Positions 44,430 to 56,308 of a stretch of 64,000 nucleotides of DNA are shown piece by piece. The translations under genes and the position numbers were made by a program. A model generated the notes under the pieces. It did no database searches, had not been told where the DNA came from, and saw nothing but the letters and a program-made list of their open reading frames with translations. Origin of the DNA: Neoceratodus forsteri (Eukaryota > Chordata > Ceratodontiformes > Ceratodontidae). The first letter of the stretch is position 1. Each line of letters starts with the position of its first letter. The stretch is from assembly GCA_016271365.2 (NCBI GenBank), contig CM028132.1, positions 588,883,001 to 588,947,000 on the forward strand. Direction: 5' to 3'.

Positions 44430-45330
44430 CTCCAGCATACTGAATTACACCATTTTGTGACTTTCTGCATTGGAGGCAAGCCAGAAATTTGGAACTGTGC
44501 AATACCATGGCAACTTCAGCCAGCTTTTAAATGTTTACAGGAACGGACTGGGATACATGGTCCCAACGGTTTGATCAGTGGTTATTACTTAATCCTGCCA
44601 TACAAGCTGCTAATGATGAGCAACAGGATAGCTTATTCAGGTTGCTTTTTGTACTTTCTTGGGGAGTGAAACCTTCAAACTTTTATGCAGTCTGTGTGCA
44701 CCAGACCGGCTGGAGAATTTGTCATATCAAGAGCTAAAGGCTAAATTGAACACACAATACAGTTTAACAACTTTCCCAAGGGCTGAATGTTATAAATTCT
44801 ACAGTTACTGACAGAAACCAGGTCAGTCATTACAATCATATTTGGCTGAGATCAAACACTTAGCTGTCACGTGTGAGTGGAGCAGGGAGCATCTTGAATC
44901 TAATCTAGCTGATAAGTTTGTTATGGGTTGAATAATGAACATCATATTCAGCAAATACTTTCTGTAAGTGTCAAGAAGTCTACATGGAACTTTTACAGCT
45001 GGCACAAATGTATGAGGCTGCAGAAAATGAAGAACACCTGAGATGGACACTAAAATGAGATTCAAGTAGCTGCAGTAATCCCCAAATCGAAACAGCTCAA
45101 ACCTAAGTCTAAGCCACTGTTTTCAAAGAAAACTTCAACCACTCCACCCAAACTGCATGGCCAGTACAAATGTGCATCATGTGGGTCATCTCAGCATAGC
45201 AGGGACCAGTGCGAATTCAGAGAAGTTCAGTGTCATGCATGTAAACCTCAAGGACATATTGCTAAGGTTTACAGGAGCAGGAGAACCACGGTAGTAGGTT
45301 TGAAGAGCCCACACAGTGTGATGGTTTCTA
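44430..45330 (+). pseudogene. Gypsy gag with zinc knuckles, broken
   Basis: Frames near 44457-44737 give ERTGIHGPN, DTWSQRFDQWLLLNPAIQAANDEQQ and LFRLLFVLSWGVKPSNFY, a capsid-like region. At about 45165-45255 two nucleic-acid-binding knuckles follow: CASCGSSQHSRDQC (a complete C-x2-C-x4-H-x4-C) and CHACKPQGHIAKVY, in which the last Cys has become Tyr. Stops separate the parts, for example near 44930. Confidence 0.75.
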
Positions 45331-45403
45331 CTGCACCACAAAGGCAGACTAAAGATGTTCTTCCTTTCTATATGTTACTTCAGTTGCCACATTTGAGGCA
45401 TCA

Positions 45404-46290
45404 GTGGCATTAATGGTAGACTGTGCTTCTCCAGTTACTTTTATTAACCATCAAACATGGTCTGATCTGGATAAGCTACCATTATCTCCTTGTAATAAGT
45501 TGCTGCATGCATTTGAAGGGCAACCAATTCAACCACTGGGCTTGTTTACCACGTTGGTACGCAGGACTGATTCTCCTGGTACACCTTTCACTTTTCTGGT
45601 TTCAAAAAGGGATGTCAAAATTTTGGGCAGAGATGCCCAGGTTCTTCTAAACATTCATGTTGGTCCAGCAGATTTTGGCCTACTTGCTGCTGTCCAGGTA
45701 CCACAAAGCAGTAATCTGCCCAAGCTTGGAGAGATTTTATACATGTATCCAGAGTTGTGGAAAGGCCTGGAATGTTGTACAACAGCTAAAGCAAGCTAGT
45801 TACAAAGCCTAATGCAGTCCTTAAGTTTTGTAAACCACAAAACTCCCTTTTGCCTTTAAACTGGTTGTTGGGGCAGAATTGGACAGACTGGAAAAAGCCG
45901 GCGTGTTGGAAAAGGTTTCAAGTTCAGACTGGGCCACTCCAATTGTGGTGGTATCTAAACCAGATAGTAAGGTTTGAATATGTGAGATTTTAAGGTGACA
46001 CTTAATCCAATACTTAGCACAGATGTATTTCCTTTACCCTTACCTGAGGAACTTTCTCACAGACTGGATGGTGGTGTGGGGTTCTCTAAACTGGGCCTCA
46101 CTGATGCATACCTTCAAGTGGAGCTGGATACAGACTCTCAGAAATTGGTAGTGATTAATACACACCAAGGACTGTACAAGTACAAATGGTTATGTTTTGG
46201 CCTTAGTTCCGCACCTACTATTTTTCAAAAAGTGATTGAGCAAACGGTGGGTGATATACCAGGTGTTGCTTGTTATTTGGATGACCTGTG
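45404..46290 (+). pseudogene. Gypsy protease and reverse transcriptase (first part)
   Basis: 45404-45799 holds a retropepsin-like fold; the active-site D-T/S-G reads MVDCASPVTFIN, so the Thr/Ser-Gly is degraded. RT begins near 45870 (LDRLEKAGVLEKVSSSDWATPIVVVSKPDS) and, after a frame change, continues at 45995-46290: LTDAYLQVELD (motif A), YKYKWLCFGLSSAPTIFQKVIEQ and ACYLDDL, where an L2-like LINE interrupts it. The YLDD catalytic box is intact. Confidence 0.85.
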
Positions 46291-47486
46291 TCCTTTCTAG
46301 TACAGTCTCTGGGTGGTTTAGATCTTTCCTCACGGGAAGAACTCAGAGGGTGGTATCAGGATTAATCCTCCGCCCAGTCTCTCTGTCATGTGGGTTCCTC
46401 AGGGTTCAGTGTTGTCGTGCCCATGTTGTTCGTGAGTACATGCTGCCCTCGGAGATATTGTAAGAAGGGTATGGGCTGAGGTTTCACTGCTATGCTGATG
46501 ATACCCAGCTCTTACTTATCTTTGCACCTGACCAGGATGGAGCTCTCTTGGTATTTAACGACGTCTTCACTGGAACCAGAACTGGATGAATTCGAGCTGG
46601 CTGATGTTGAACTCAGAGAAGACAGAGGTGATGGTTGTGAACCCAGGTCATCAGATAGAGGGGATGGAATCTGGTTTGCCCTCAGGACTTTTCCTGGGTG
46701 GCTCCCAGCTCCATACCTCTGAATGGGTGCAGAACCTGGGAGCGATCTTTGATGAAGGGCTGACACTGCAATCGCAGGTGTCAGCAGTCATCAAATCATC
46801 CTTTTATCATCTGAGGAACATTTCCAGGATTAAGCACCTAGTTCCGTCCTGTGATCTGCCTACATTGGTCCACTACTTTTTGACCTTGTGCCTTGATTAT
46901 TGCAACTCCCTATATCTAGGGCTATCAGGGGTTGATATCCATTGCTTGTAGCTTGTGCAGAACTCTTCGGCCCAGTTATTGACGAGTACTCCCCATACCG
47001 GTCATATTTTTCCCGTGCTGCGCGAACTGCACTGGCTGCCAATACAGTGGTGGATCACCTTTAAAGTCGGTCTTCTGACTTATAAAGCCCTACACAGACT
47101 GGGTCTGGACTACTGGAAAGAGCTCCTGGTACCCTACTGCCCTAGGCGATCACTCCGCTCAGTGGATGAGGGGTTGCTAGAGATTCCAAGGGTTTCTTTA
47201 AAATCTTCAGGGGCCCGAGCTTTTATGTACACAGCCCCAACCCTTTGGAATGCTGTACCCCATCCTCTTCGGGAGTGCATGTCCATGGAGGAATTTAAAC
47301 AGGCTTTCAAGACCCATTTGTGGTTGATGGCTTATCCCTGATGATGATATTTTATTGCATTTTATGAATTCAGAATTTATTGTATCTGTGTTTATTTATA
47401 GTTTTTATGTGACGTCTGCTGTTAAGGCACCTTGGTTTTAGAAAGGCACGATAAAAATAAATAATAATAATTATTATTATTACTAT
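46290..47486 (+). mobile_element. L2-like LINE 3' half inserted in Gypsy RT
   Basis: Starts at WFRSFLTGRTQRVVSG (46300-46360). It continues through an HCYADDTQLLL-like reading (46480-46515), the thumb (LMLNSEKTEVMVV, LGGSQLHTSEWVQNLGAIFDEGLTLQSQ; FYHLRNISRIKHL; 46586-46951) and the C-terminus (LRELHWLPIQWW, FKQAFKTHLWLM; 46955-47341). The 3' tail is AAGGCACGATAAAAATAAAT plus (AAT)n. Gypsy RT resumes at about 47487 with IVTGKTEAEHS, directly continuing YLDDL. Confidence 0.88.
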
Positions 47487-48610
47487 CATTGTCACGGGCA
47501 AGACAGAAGCAGAACATTCACTTAACTTACAAAAGACTTTAGAGAGATTGGAACAGAGTGGATTCAGACTTAGGAGAGAAAAATGGCAGTTGTGTCAACC
47601 AAGTGTCATGTATTTAGGTCACACTATTGACAAAGACGGAATTCATCTGAATGATGAAAAGGTGGAAGTCATTGTGCACATGCCTGAACTGCAGATTGTT
47701 TCAGAGTTGTGTTCATTCTTGGGTGTGGTGCGCTACTATGACTATTTCATACCTGGCTTAGCCACTAAATGTGCTATCCTAAATGAACTATTACATAAGG
47801 GTGCTCCGTGGAAGTGGACCAAGGGCCACAGTAAGGCAGTTCAAGCCATCAAGCTCTCTCTAACCAGTGTGAATAATTTAACTCATTATAACCCTACCTT
47901 ACCTATCACATTGGCCTGTGATGCTAGTCCTGTGGGTACAGAGCTGTCCTTTCCATACAGATCCAGAAGGTGTGGAAAAGCTGATAGCCCATGCTTCATG
48001 CAAACTCACTGCAGCTGAAATGAATTATGCCCATATTCAGAGAGAGGCATTATCAATTGTGTTCGGAGTCCAGAAATTTCGCCAATACTTGCTAGGTCGC
48101 AAGTTTCACCTAAAGGTGGATCACAAGCCACTAGTGACAATTTTCAGTCCAGGAAAAGAAATTCCAGAGACAGCCGCTAGCAGACTTCAGTGATGGGCAT
48201 TAATTTTGTCTGCCTACAATTTTGAAATTACATACCAACCAACGGACCAGCATGGAAATGCGGATGGCTTGTCGAGTTTATCAATATCCAGAGAAATGGA
48301 GTTTGATGTGAGACTTAAAGAGGAGCCATTGGTATGTCAGGTGGGGCCAGATAGTTTTCTAGTGCAATTCAAAGATATGGAGGACTCTACTGTTGTGTGT
48401 GCAGTGGAGTTACAACAGTTAGATCAGCTTCTAGTACTAACCAAGGACATTGCAAAAGTGACTAGTCAAGATGTAATTTTGAAACAAGTGTATCAATATA
48501 CACTTGAGGGTTGGCCACAAGACACTACTTGTTCGGCTGCACTACAACCCTACTATACAAAGAGACAGCAGTTGTCCATTGCTGAGGGGTGTCTTCTATG
48601 GGGTATATGT
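47487..48610 (+). pseudogene. Gypsy RT end, RNase H and connection
   Basis: 47548-48018 gives LEQSGFRLRREKWQLCQPSVMYLGHTIDKDGI and LGVVRYYDYFIPGLA, the RT thumb and connection. RNase H begins TLACDASPVG (first catalytic Asp; 47910-47940). After one frameshift it continues with KLTAAEMNYAHIQREALSIVFG (catalytic Glu) and FHLKVDHKPL (Asp; 47990-48193). A spacer stop (TGA) at 48192 ends the frame. The segment to 48610 (YQPTDQHGNADGLSSL: the last Asp) leads to the integrase and is cut by the MITE. Confidence 0.82.
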
Positions 48611-48618
48611 GTTATAGT

Positions 48619-48822
48619 TAGGGATGTAAGTTTGTCATGGATGAGGTTTTAATGACTCATTGTTTGTTCATGAAATCATTAGTAAACAGTAGTAACTGCT
48701 GTGGCACTGTCATCATTGCTACATTCTGATGACACTAGTGAAAGTCATGGCAGTCCTGAATAAAGATCAAACATTATGGAATCAATGATGTGCATGACTG
48801 CCATGACAAACTTACATCCCTA
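48619..48822. mobile_element. hAT-type MITE, 204 bp, in the Gypsy pol gene
   Basis: Terminal inverted repeats TAGGGATGTAAGTTTGTCATGG and the exact complement CCATGACAAACTTACATCCCTA (22 bases each) bound the insert. It is flanked by a perfect 8-bp duplication GTTATAGT (48611-48618, 48823-48830). Eight-base duplications with TAGGG-type ends are typical of hAT transposons. The inside has no coding. Removing it joins the Gypsy frame. Confidence 0.92.
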
Positions 48823-48830
48823 GTTATAGT

Positions 48831-49925
48831 ACCCCAATGTTATCACTCAAATGTGTTGACTCTTTTGCATGCAGGCCATCCAGGCATTGCTAAAATAAAA
48901 TCCCTGGCCAGACTTAACGTATGGTGGCCTTCCATCGACAGAGACATATACCACGTTGTGCAAAGATGTGAAGGTTGCACTGTATCGATGGGAAATCCGG
49001 CAAGAGCTCCAGTTCACCATTGGGAATGACCTGAAAAACCCTGGCAAAGATTGCATGTTGATTTTGCGGGACCCCATTTAAATTCCATTTGGTTACTCTT
49101 AACTGATGCTTATAGTAAATGGCCAGAAATTCATCAAATCTCTTCAACAACTACTGAGAGTACCATCAAAGTGTTGAAACCTATCTTTACTACCCATGGT
49201 TTTCCACAAGTTATTGTCTCTGATAACGGACCACAGTTCACGTCTATTGAATTCCAAACATTTTGCCAACAATGTGGTATCTGCCATATTTTCTCACCTC
49301 CCTACCATCCAAGTTCAAATGGTGAAGCAGAACACCTGGTTCAGACTTTTTAAAAGAGTATGGACAAAGCTAATCATACTACACCGATGGCAATGCATAT
49401 AGCCCTTTTGACTTTCTTGGATGTATCAAACAACACCATATTGTGTCACGGGAATATCCCCTGCAGAATTGTTGTTTGAACATCAGATTCTAACTCAATT
49501 AGATCTTCTTTGCCCTCTAGGTTATAAGTCAGTAACTGAAATACTTCTTAAGACCAGATCCTTCAAACCCAATGATCTTCTGTGGGTCAGGATGTATGCA
49601 GGCCCTAAGAGATGGATAGAAGACGTGGTGGAAAAAAAGTTTGGAAATGCTGTCAATAGTGTTCGACTGACTAACCAGAGGAGAGTGAAAAAACATGTGG
49701 ACCAATTAAGTACTACAATTGAGACAGAACAAAAAAGGGGATACCCAGAGTCGGGGTAGTTATCCAGCATTATTTGTTCCAGAACAAGAGCAGGAAGAGA
49801 TAGTGGAACCACAGCATTTGAGACGAGATGTGGCTAATGCTAGTCAGATTCCAGTGCAACAGCCTCGAGTTCTACTACGTCGGTCAGGATGTATAAGACG
49901 TTCACCAAAGAGAATGGACTTGTAG
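48831..49925 (+). pseudogene. Gypsy integrase
   Basis: The N-terminal zinc finger (48850-48990) has LLHAGHPG and RCEGC, giving the HHCC pattern. The catalytic core (49051-49353) has MHVDFAG (Asp), IVSDNGPQFT (Asp) and HPSSNGEAEH (Glu): the DDE triad is all present. A C-terminal part (49421-49925) follows in a different frame, including TPYCVTGISPAELLF and NDLLWVRMYAG. A stop at 49028 and frame changes near 49353 and 49400 break it. This enzyme inserts the DNA copy and makes the 5-bp duplication. Confidence 0.85.
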
Positions 49926-50043
49926 AGATATAGCCTAATGACATAGACTAACTAAAAGGGACAAAACTGTAATAACTTTTTATTAGTTTCATGATACTTC
50001 TGAATCATTGATTTAAGTATTTCCTAGCTAAGTCAGGAGGGAT

Positions 50044-50262
50044 TGTTATGTGTAGTATAGCTTTAAGAAATGCTAGAGTCAGTACAGCTTTAAGAGAATG
50101 TGCACTTCCTGTAAGTGTGCCTGTGTTTGAAGCCAGTCTCCTCTTGTATGTGCTGCTGAATGGAAGTAAAAAGAGAAGGCCTAGATTTCAGTGTGGTGTG
50201 TTTTCTTACAACCAAGACCCTTGTGTGTTTAAGGTACTTATTTTCAGCCACCAAATGCAACA
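50044..50262 (+). repeat. Gypsy right LTR
   Basis: Starts TGTTATGTGTAGTATAGC, ends CCAAATGCAACA, followed by the duplication ATCTC. About 93 to 95 percent like the left LTR by eye. Confidence 0.95.
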
Positions 50263-50989
50263 ATCTCGACCCTTGCTTTACTTTCCAGGCTCAGGTAAAA
50301 GTTGTTTGTGGAACTGTTAATCAAAAACTTAGCTTATTATATACATTTAAAAAATGTTTTTCCTTTGATACTAGGCGAGCTATAGCAACAGGGATTCTAC
50401 TGCATCATTTTGACTATGTTGGGGGTTATATTACAAGTTGTCAGCTAAAGAAACAAATGCACTATTTATATTGTATAATAATATCTGTCATATTGTTTTG
50501 GACCTTCCTTACGTACTCATCATTGTCTTTTGTGTTCCCAGTTAGGATGGCTATCCCCAAATCCAGGTTTAGTTATTTTTTGGCTGTTTAATTTTAAATC
50601 TTACAGTATATTCAAAATGTTATCGCTTTTAGCAATTTGGTTACTGTTTGTGATACTGCCTTAAATTTAAGGTTCGATTAAAGGACCCTTCTTTATACCT
50701 CCCTTTAAAACTAAAGCTGGGTCTTGCTGCTTTGCTCTTGCTGCCCCTCCATTTTTGAATTCGTTACCTGAGAATTTGAGATCGGACTCCTCCCTTCAAA
50801 GTTTTAAGTCTAACTTAAAAAGCTTTTTACAAAAACTTGATGTTTGTACTTGTCTCTTGTAATATTATGTATTGTATTGTTTCATGGTTTATATGTTTTT
50901 TTGTGTATTTTTATTTATGTCGGGTTGGACCTGAAAATAGACTCGTTCCAGTGTCGTTACCCAGTTAACAAAATTAAAAAAAAAATTGT

Positions 50990-51700
50990 CAGAATGGAGG
51001 GAGATCAGGGGGATGAGTGGGTCCTGGAAACAGTGGAACAGGGCCATCCTCTGGAGTTACTGTCCACCCCTCCAGTTCATCCTTCACTTCCTTCCGATTG
51101 TTCTCTGGGTCACTTATCCCTTCTGAGAGAGGAAGTGATGTCACTCATTCACAAGAAGATACTTCCTGGTTCACAAGTGGACAGGAGATATATATCCTGT
51201 ACTGGACCTAGAGACCTAAACTGCTTCATCGAATACAAAAAAGTTTCACATGGTGTCTCTTCAAGTTCTCCTTTGGGGATTGGCTCTGTGGCCTTAACAT
51301 GAAGAATGGTTACCTTCATATCAAGATTTGACCATGCCAGAGGCAGTACCTCCACTTTATGCTGGAGGGAAGCCATTATCAGTTCCAAGTCTTGCCTTTC
51401 GGCTTATCCTCAGCACCACAGGTATTTACAAATTGCTTCACAGTTGTGGCAGTAGCACTTCAGAGGGAAGTGCTTTATGTCTTTCCATATCTGGATGACT
51501 GGCTCTTGAAGGGCCCCACCAGGGAATGGTTCAATACACATTGTCCAGAATGAAACAATTGTTCAGGAACTGGGTGTTAATGTGCCAAAATCTGTACTAG
51601 TTCCTTTTCAGCACCTCAGATATATTGGTGCGGTGCTAGATATCAGCAGTTAGCAGTGCCTTTCTGCCTAAGGACAGGGTGGAGGCATTATTGCCCTGGT
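50990..51700 (+). pseudogene. DIRS-2 reverse transcriptase, first part
   Basis: WVLETVEQGHPLELLS (51019-51066) parallels the KWVLEVVSQGLAVNF stretch of DIRS-1 RT. It is followed by REEVMSLIHKKIL, an RDLNCFIEYKK motif (51215-51245), motif A in degraded form, HYQFQVLPFGLSSAPQVFTN (palm; 51374-51433) and VFPYLDDWLLKGP (51480-51520) with the active site intact. The protein reads to a YIGAVLD stretch near 51625, then is cut by the L2-like LINE at about 51718. Confidence 0.75.
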
Positions 51701-52218
51701 TAGATTGATGCACAGAAATTATAATAACAATAATAAATAATAATAATAATAATAATTTTATTTGTAAAGTGCCTTTCAATATATCAAGGCACTGGACATT
51801 TTAAAAACATGATTTCAAATACAAATCTACAATTCATATAAATAAAATCATACCATAATAACACCATATATTAAAATCAAAAAATAGTTTCTAATATAAC
51901 ATTCAAGCACCATAAAATTAACTTAATTATCCAGGAAGGCCATTTGCAGTAAATAAATTTTCAGGTCCTTCTTGAATACCTCCACGGAGGTGCACTCACG
52001 TAACCGGCAGGGTAGAGAATTCCAGAGAGTGGGTGCAGCATGAGAAAAAGCTCTGCTGCCTGAAGATTTTAAACTCACTCTTGCAATCTATAACAACCCC
52101 TCGTCAGCCGAGTGGAGCGATCGGCCAGGGCAGTAAGGCACCAGAAGTTCTTTCAGATAAGTCGGACCCTGATCATGAAGAACTTCGAAGTCAATAAAAT
52201 GACTTTAAAGGTGATCCA

Positions 52219-54806
52219 TCAGATAGGGAGCCAGTGCAGTTCACGCAGCACCGGGCTAATATGACATGACCTACTTGTCCCAGTCAAAACCTGGGCCAGC
52301 AGCGCTCTGCACCAGCTGTAGGTGATGGATTTCAACCCCAGAAAGCCCAAAGTAAAGGGCGTTGCAGTAGTCCAAGCGTGAGGACACAAAGGCGTGAACC
52401 AACGTTGGCAAAGAGTCAGACAGAACAAGGCGCCTAACCCTGGCAATATTCCTAAGATGGTAAAAGGAAGTCCTGACAACAGCCGACACTTGAGAATGTA
52501 GGGTCAGCCGGTCGTCTAGGACAATCCCAAGCCTACGCACCTGTTCAGAGGTCGGAAGTGACACGCCGCCAAGAAAAATTCCAGAAGGCGTGCCATCATG
52601 AGACCTCTCTATCTGACCACCCAGGTCCACAACCAAAACCTCTGTCTTCTCTGAGTTCAACTTTAACCAACTAGAATACATCCAACCTTGGATTTCATCC
52701 AGACAGTTGTTAAACACCGAGAGAGCTCCATCCTGGTCAGGTGCAAAAGACAGGTATAGCTGGGTATCATCTACATAGCAGTGAAACCTCAGCCCATGAT
52801 GTCTTATAATGTCTCCGAGGGGCAGCATATACACTGCAAATTACATGGGTGACAGCATGGAACCCTGAGGCACTCCACACAACAAAGAGGTTGGGCCGGA
52901 GGAAAAAATCCCTGACACAACTCTTTGTGATCTCCCAGTGAGGAATGAGGTGAACCATTGTAAAACAGTTCCCGACATTCCACAGATTTGCCTCAGGTGT
53001 GCTATCAACACCAGGTGATCCACAGTGTCAAAAGCTGATGAGAGATCAAGGAGAACCAAAATGGAACGTCTCTTCTGATCTCTCGCCTCAGAAGATCATT
53101 ACACCCGAACCAGCACAGTCTCGGTGCTGTGCTTTTACGGAAACCAGATTGGAAGGATTCATAGATATTATGGATGGTTAAATGGTCCTCCAATTGGGCT
53201 GCCACTACCTTCTCAATAACCTTCCCAATAAAGGAAAGGTTAGAGATAGGTCTGTAGTTTGAGAAACAGTCTGGGTCCAAGGTAGCTTTCTTCAAGAGAG
53301 GTGTCACCACCGCCTCTTTCAAGGAGTTAGGAAACTCACCTGACTCCAAGGAGCACCAGACTATTTGCACCAGGACTGGACCGATGATATCAGAACAACC
53401 CAAAATTAGGGGAGTCGGTCCAGGGTCCAAACTACAGCTTGTGGGATGCACACTATGGATGATCCTCATAATATCCATAAACTCAGGCTGACAAAAGGAA
53501 CTCCAAGAGAATTGAGGCACTGTGAACTCACACTGTCCTACAACATCACCCTTAGAGGTTGCCAGACACAAGTCTGCCCTGATGTCGGCCACTTTAGTTG
53601 CAAAGTAACGAGCGAGCTCCTCGCACTCTAATTGCGAAAAGGCTTTTCGAACTTGCAGATAGGCTGGGTTGCACAGTCTGTCTACAGTTCGAAACAGCTG
53701 AGACAGTCGATTCTGAGCAACTGCAATCTCCCTGGACCAGAATTCTGCCTTCTTATGGGTGATTGCAGATTGATAGATAGAATAATGATCCATCAATCTA
53801 AGGCGGTCAGCTTCAAGGGCGGACTTGCGCCAACAATGCTCTAACCTTTGCCCCTGTCTCTGCATCTCCCTCAGTGTCCCATCAAACCAAGGGGACTTGG
53901 GGTGAAGGGATAAGGGGCACTCATGAACAGGAGAAATAAGATCCAGGCCAGCCACAATGGCCTCATTATAGGCCTTCACCAGCATCTCTGGATTACTGCT
54001 CACCAACATGGGGGGGATGATAGGTCAAGGACCGCCGCAAGGCCTTGTGAAGTAATATTCCATACTGGGCGGTACCTGACCATCTCCACAGGGGAAGGCC
54101 TTCTAAGGGGGGCACAAAAATTGAACCTCATGGTGTAGTGGTCAGACCAGGTGACTGGTTCCACCCCACGTCAGATGCATCAATCCCCAGAAGGAAGACT
54201 AAGTCCAAAGAGTGTCCAGATTTATGCATAGCAGTGGAAACTACCTGTGTAAGGCCCAAAGACATATAATTGGAGGAAGTGATTACCAAATTGTGAGAGT
54301 TCATCGTTGACCCATGCTGAAGTCACCCAGAACCATCAATCTGGGCGACTCAAATGACATGTCACGAGGAAGTCAGCTACTTCCTGTAAGAAGCGCTTCC
54401 CATCTCCGGTGGACGGTAGATGAGAATGATTCTAACACCTACACCTGCTACAACTGTGCACCGAAGGACTCCAGCCTCACCTACTACTACATTCGTGAGG
54501 CCCAATTCAGTCTTGAAACAGACTGCAACCCCCCCCGTGGTCCAATCTCAGGCGGTGTATCACCGAGTTACCGGCTGGAGTCATGGCCTCCACTAAGGGG
54601 CCTGAATTTTCATTCAGCCAAGTCTCGGTGATGCAAGCCAGGTCAGCTGAGTCAACAAGATTGGCAATAATGGCGATCTTATTCTTGAAGGACCTGGCAT
54701 TGCATAACACCGCTTGAGTTGGACAAACCTCAGAGGTTGTCAGGCCCATCTGCCTACTAAATTCAGTAGTGCCCTTGGATATGGCACCAGCCATGAAGTA
54801 AACCAT
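52219..54806 (-). pseudogene. L2-like ORF2 (endonuclease, RT, C-terminus), well preserved
   Basis: Endonuclease start near 54730 (QAVLCNARSFKNKIAIIANLV, DLACITETWL with catalytic Glu), then further endonuclease pieces to 54030. A 334-residue frame follows (54009-53005): SPWFDGTLREMQRQGQRLEH linker, NYRPISNLSFIGKVIEKVVAAQL, FQSGFRKS. RT continues at 53059-52841 (LLDLSSAFDTVDH, WFTSFLTGRSQRVVSG, LLCGVPQGSMLSP) and 52834-52271 (MYMLPLGDI, FHCYVDDTQLYLSF: ADD to VDD but both Asp kept; thumb LDYCNALYFGLSG). The C-terminus ends near 52219-51960 (HWLPI). Confidence 0.87.
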
Positions 54807-55828
54807 GGTCTGGATTCTTTCACCCCAAAGGCCTTCTGGACTTGATGACCCCTATCCGATGGCCCTCTGTTCATCCCTCTCCTGTTACACATACTTACCC
54901 TCTTCACTCCCTCTATGAATAATCCCTAATGCTCTACAGCACTGGTAGGTGTCCAATTGTAGGGGAGGAGTATAAAAAGGGCAGAGGGCACGAAGAGAAG
55001 AGGATGAATAGTGCACCACTGTGGAGACTAAAGGCCAGCACATATCGCTGTTTAAACAAAACAATAAACACCAAACACAAAATAATCAATCTTAACAATA
55101 TAAAATTAATCAAATAATCCCTAAATGTATCCAGCATAAATAAACAAAATCAAATAAACAAAAAACCCAACCTCTCAGAAAAATTTGAATCTGGACTGGA
55201 CTGAAGACCCACAAATAAAATAAAATAAAGTAAAATAAATAACATAAATAAAAACAAAAAACAAAATAAAATATACCATTAAATAAAATACATATAAATA
55301 AATAAATGCAAGGGAAACTCTCACTACCCTACAACCAAAAATAAAATAAAAGTTAGTTACTCCCCCCTTAGCTCTCTCACAAAGTAGAGAACAGAAGAAA
55401 AACAAAATATATATTAACTCTCACTTCAAGATAAACATAATAATAACTCAAAACAAATTAAACTTTAAACAAAAATAAATAACAAGTCTCCTCCTCCCAG
55501 TCCTCTCACAACCAGGGAGAGGATACAATCAACTAAAGTAATGGACACACGGTCCTCTCACCACCTTATAATGTCCAAATAAAGAGTCTTCAAGAAACCA
55601 GGACAGAGACGGATTGGTCCACGAGATTAAAACAACAAAATATAAGTTATTCTAGAAAGCATCCGAAATCAATGCGAGAATCCAAACCCTCTCGCTGCTT
55701 AGAGAACAAACAAAACATAAATATTCTCACTGCTTGTAGAAGTCAGAGAAATAGTCCAAGTCACCAAAATAAGATAAAAATCAATCGTCTGACCGTATTT
55801 GATGTTTGAGGGCACAGGTAACCGTCGA

Positions 55829-56308
55829 CTAAATTATTCCTTCCAATGCAAAATCCACAGAGAGAGCCCAAAGGAGTTGCCCATGACCACAGACAGGCAC
55901 AAAAGGAAACCTTTGTACTGGGGCCAAAGCAAAAAAATCACAGCAACAAAAAGGAATCACCTCCAGGATCCACTTACCAGTAGACTCCTTGGGGAACCAA
56001 AGAGAACCCTGAGCCCACCGACCAACTCCCCAGCAGGTCCACAACTCAGATCCCCAAGCTGCAGCGAAATTCGGCCCCAGACCCCCAGCACAAATTAAGG
56101 AGATCACTGTACCAGCAGCAGTTTGGGCTGCAGTTCGATAATATCCATGTAGTTCAACATTCGGTTCCTCTGATGGTATTCTCAAATCCCCACGCAGCAT
56201 GAGTCGACTTCCAGCTCTTCTGAAAACCTCATCTGGAATTTCTCTCCTGAGAGGGATAAAACAGCATGTCCAAACAGAGATAAGTGCTGCCACAGAAAGA
56301 AAATGCAA
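55829..56308 (-). other. 159-residue open frame in the L2-like 5' region
   Basis: An uninterrupted frame from Met at 56308 to a stop near 55829 lies upstream of ORF2 in the same orientation, the place of an ORF1 or long leader. The sequence is rich in Cys, Trp and Gly with no zinc knuckle, RRM or coiled coil that I recognise. It may be chance. If it is coding, it would be the ORF1 of this LINE. Confidence 0.25.

Larger units (their letters stand above)
44176..50262 (+). mobile_element. Ty3/Gypsy LTR retrotransposon inside LINE-Y
   Basis: Two LTRs (220 and 219 bp, TG...CA) enclose gag, protease, RT, RNase H and integrase in Ty3/Gypsy order. A 5-bp target duplication ATCTC flanks it (44171-44175 and 50263-50267). 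A purine run (AGGAGGGA) just before the right LTR would serve as polypurine tract. The bases after the left LTR (AACTTGCGACGATGG) do not look like a common tRNA primer site. Minus its own inserts the element is about 4.7 kb. Frameshifts make it inactive. Confidence 0.95.
43650..50988 (+). mobile_element. LINE-Y copy inside DIRS-2, itself split by Gypsy
   Basis: Left part 43650-44175: VFMDLTKAFDLINYSLL (motif A), SGVPQGLILGPSLFSLFVNQLP and LLNADDLILYS (active-site ADD intact). Right part 50268-50988: the thumb (VNQKLSLLYTFKKCFSFDTRRAIATG), C-terminus and 3' tail (GACCTGAAAATAGACTCGTT, then AACAAAATTAAAAAAAAAATT). The two parts join exactly across the Gypsy target duplication. It is 5'-truncated, like the 30030-31740 copy of the same family. 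Confidence 0.85.

Noticed and set aside
44176..50262. Possibility that the LTR element is an endogenous retrovirus
   Set aside because: The pol order and motifs fit Ty3/Gypsy, the LTRs are short, and there is no envelope-like frame after the integrase.
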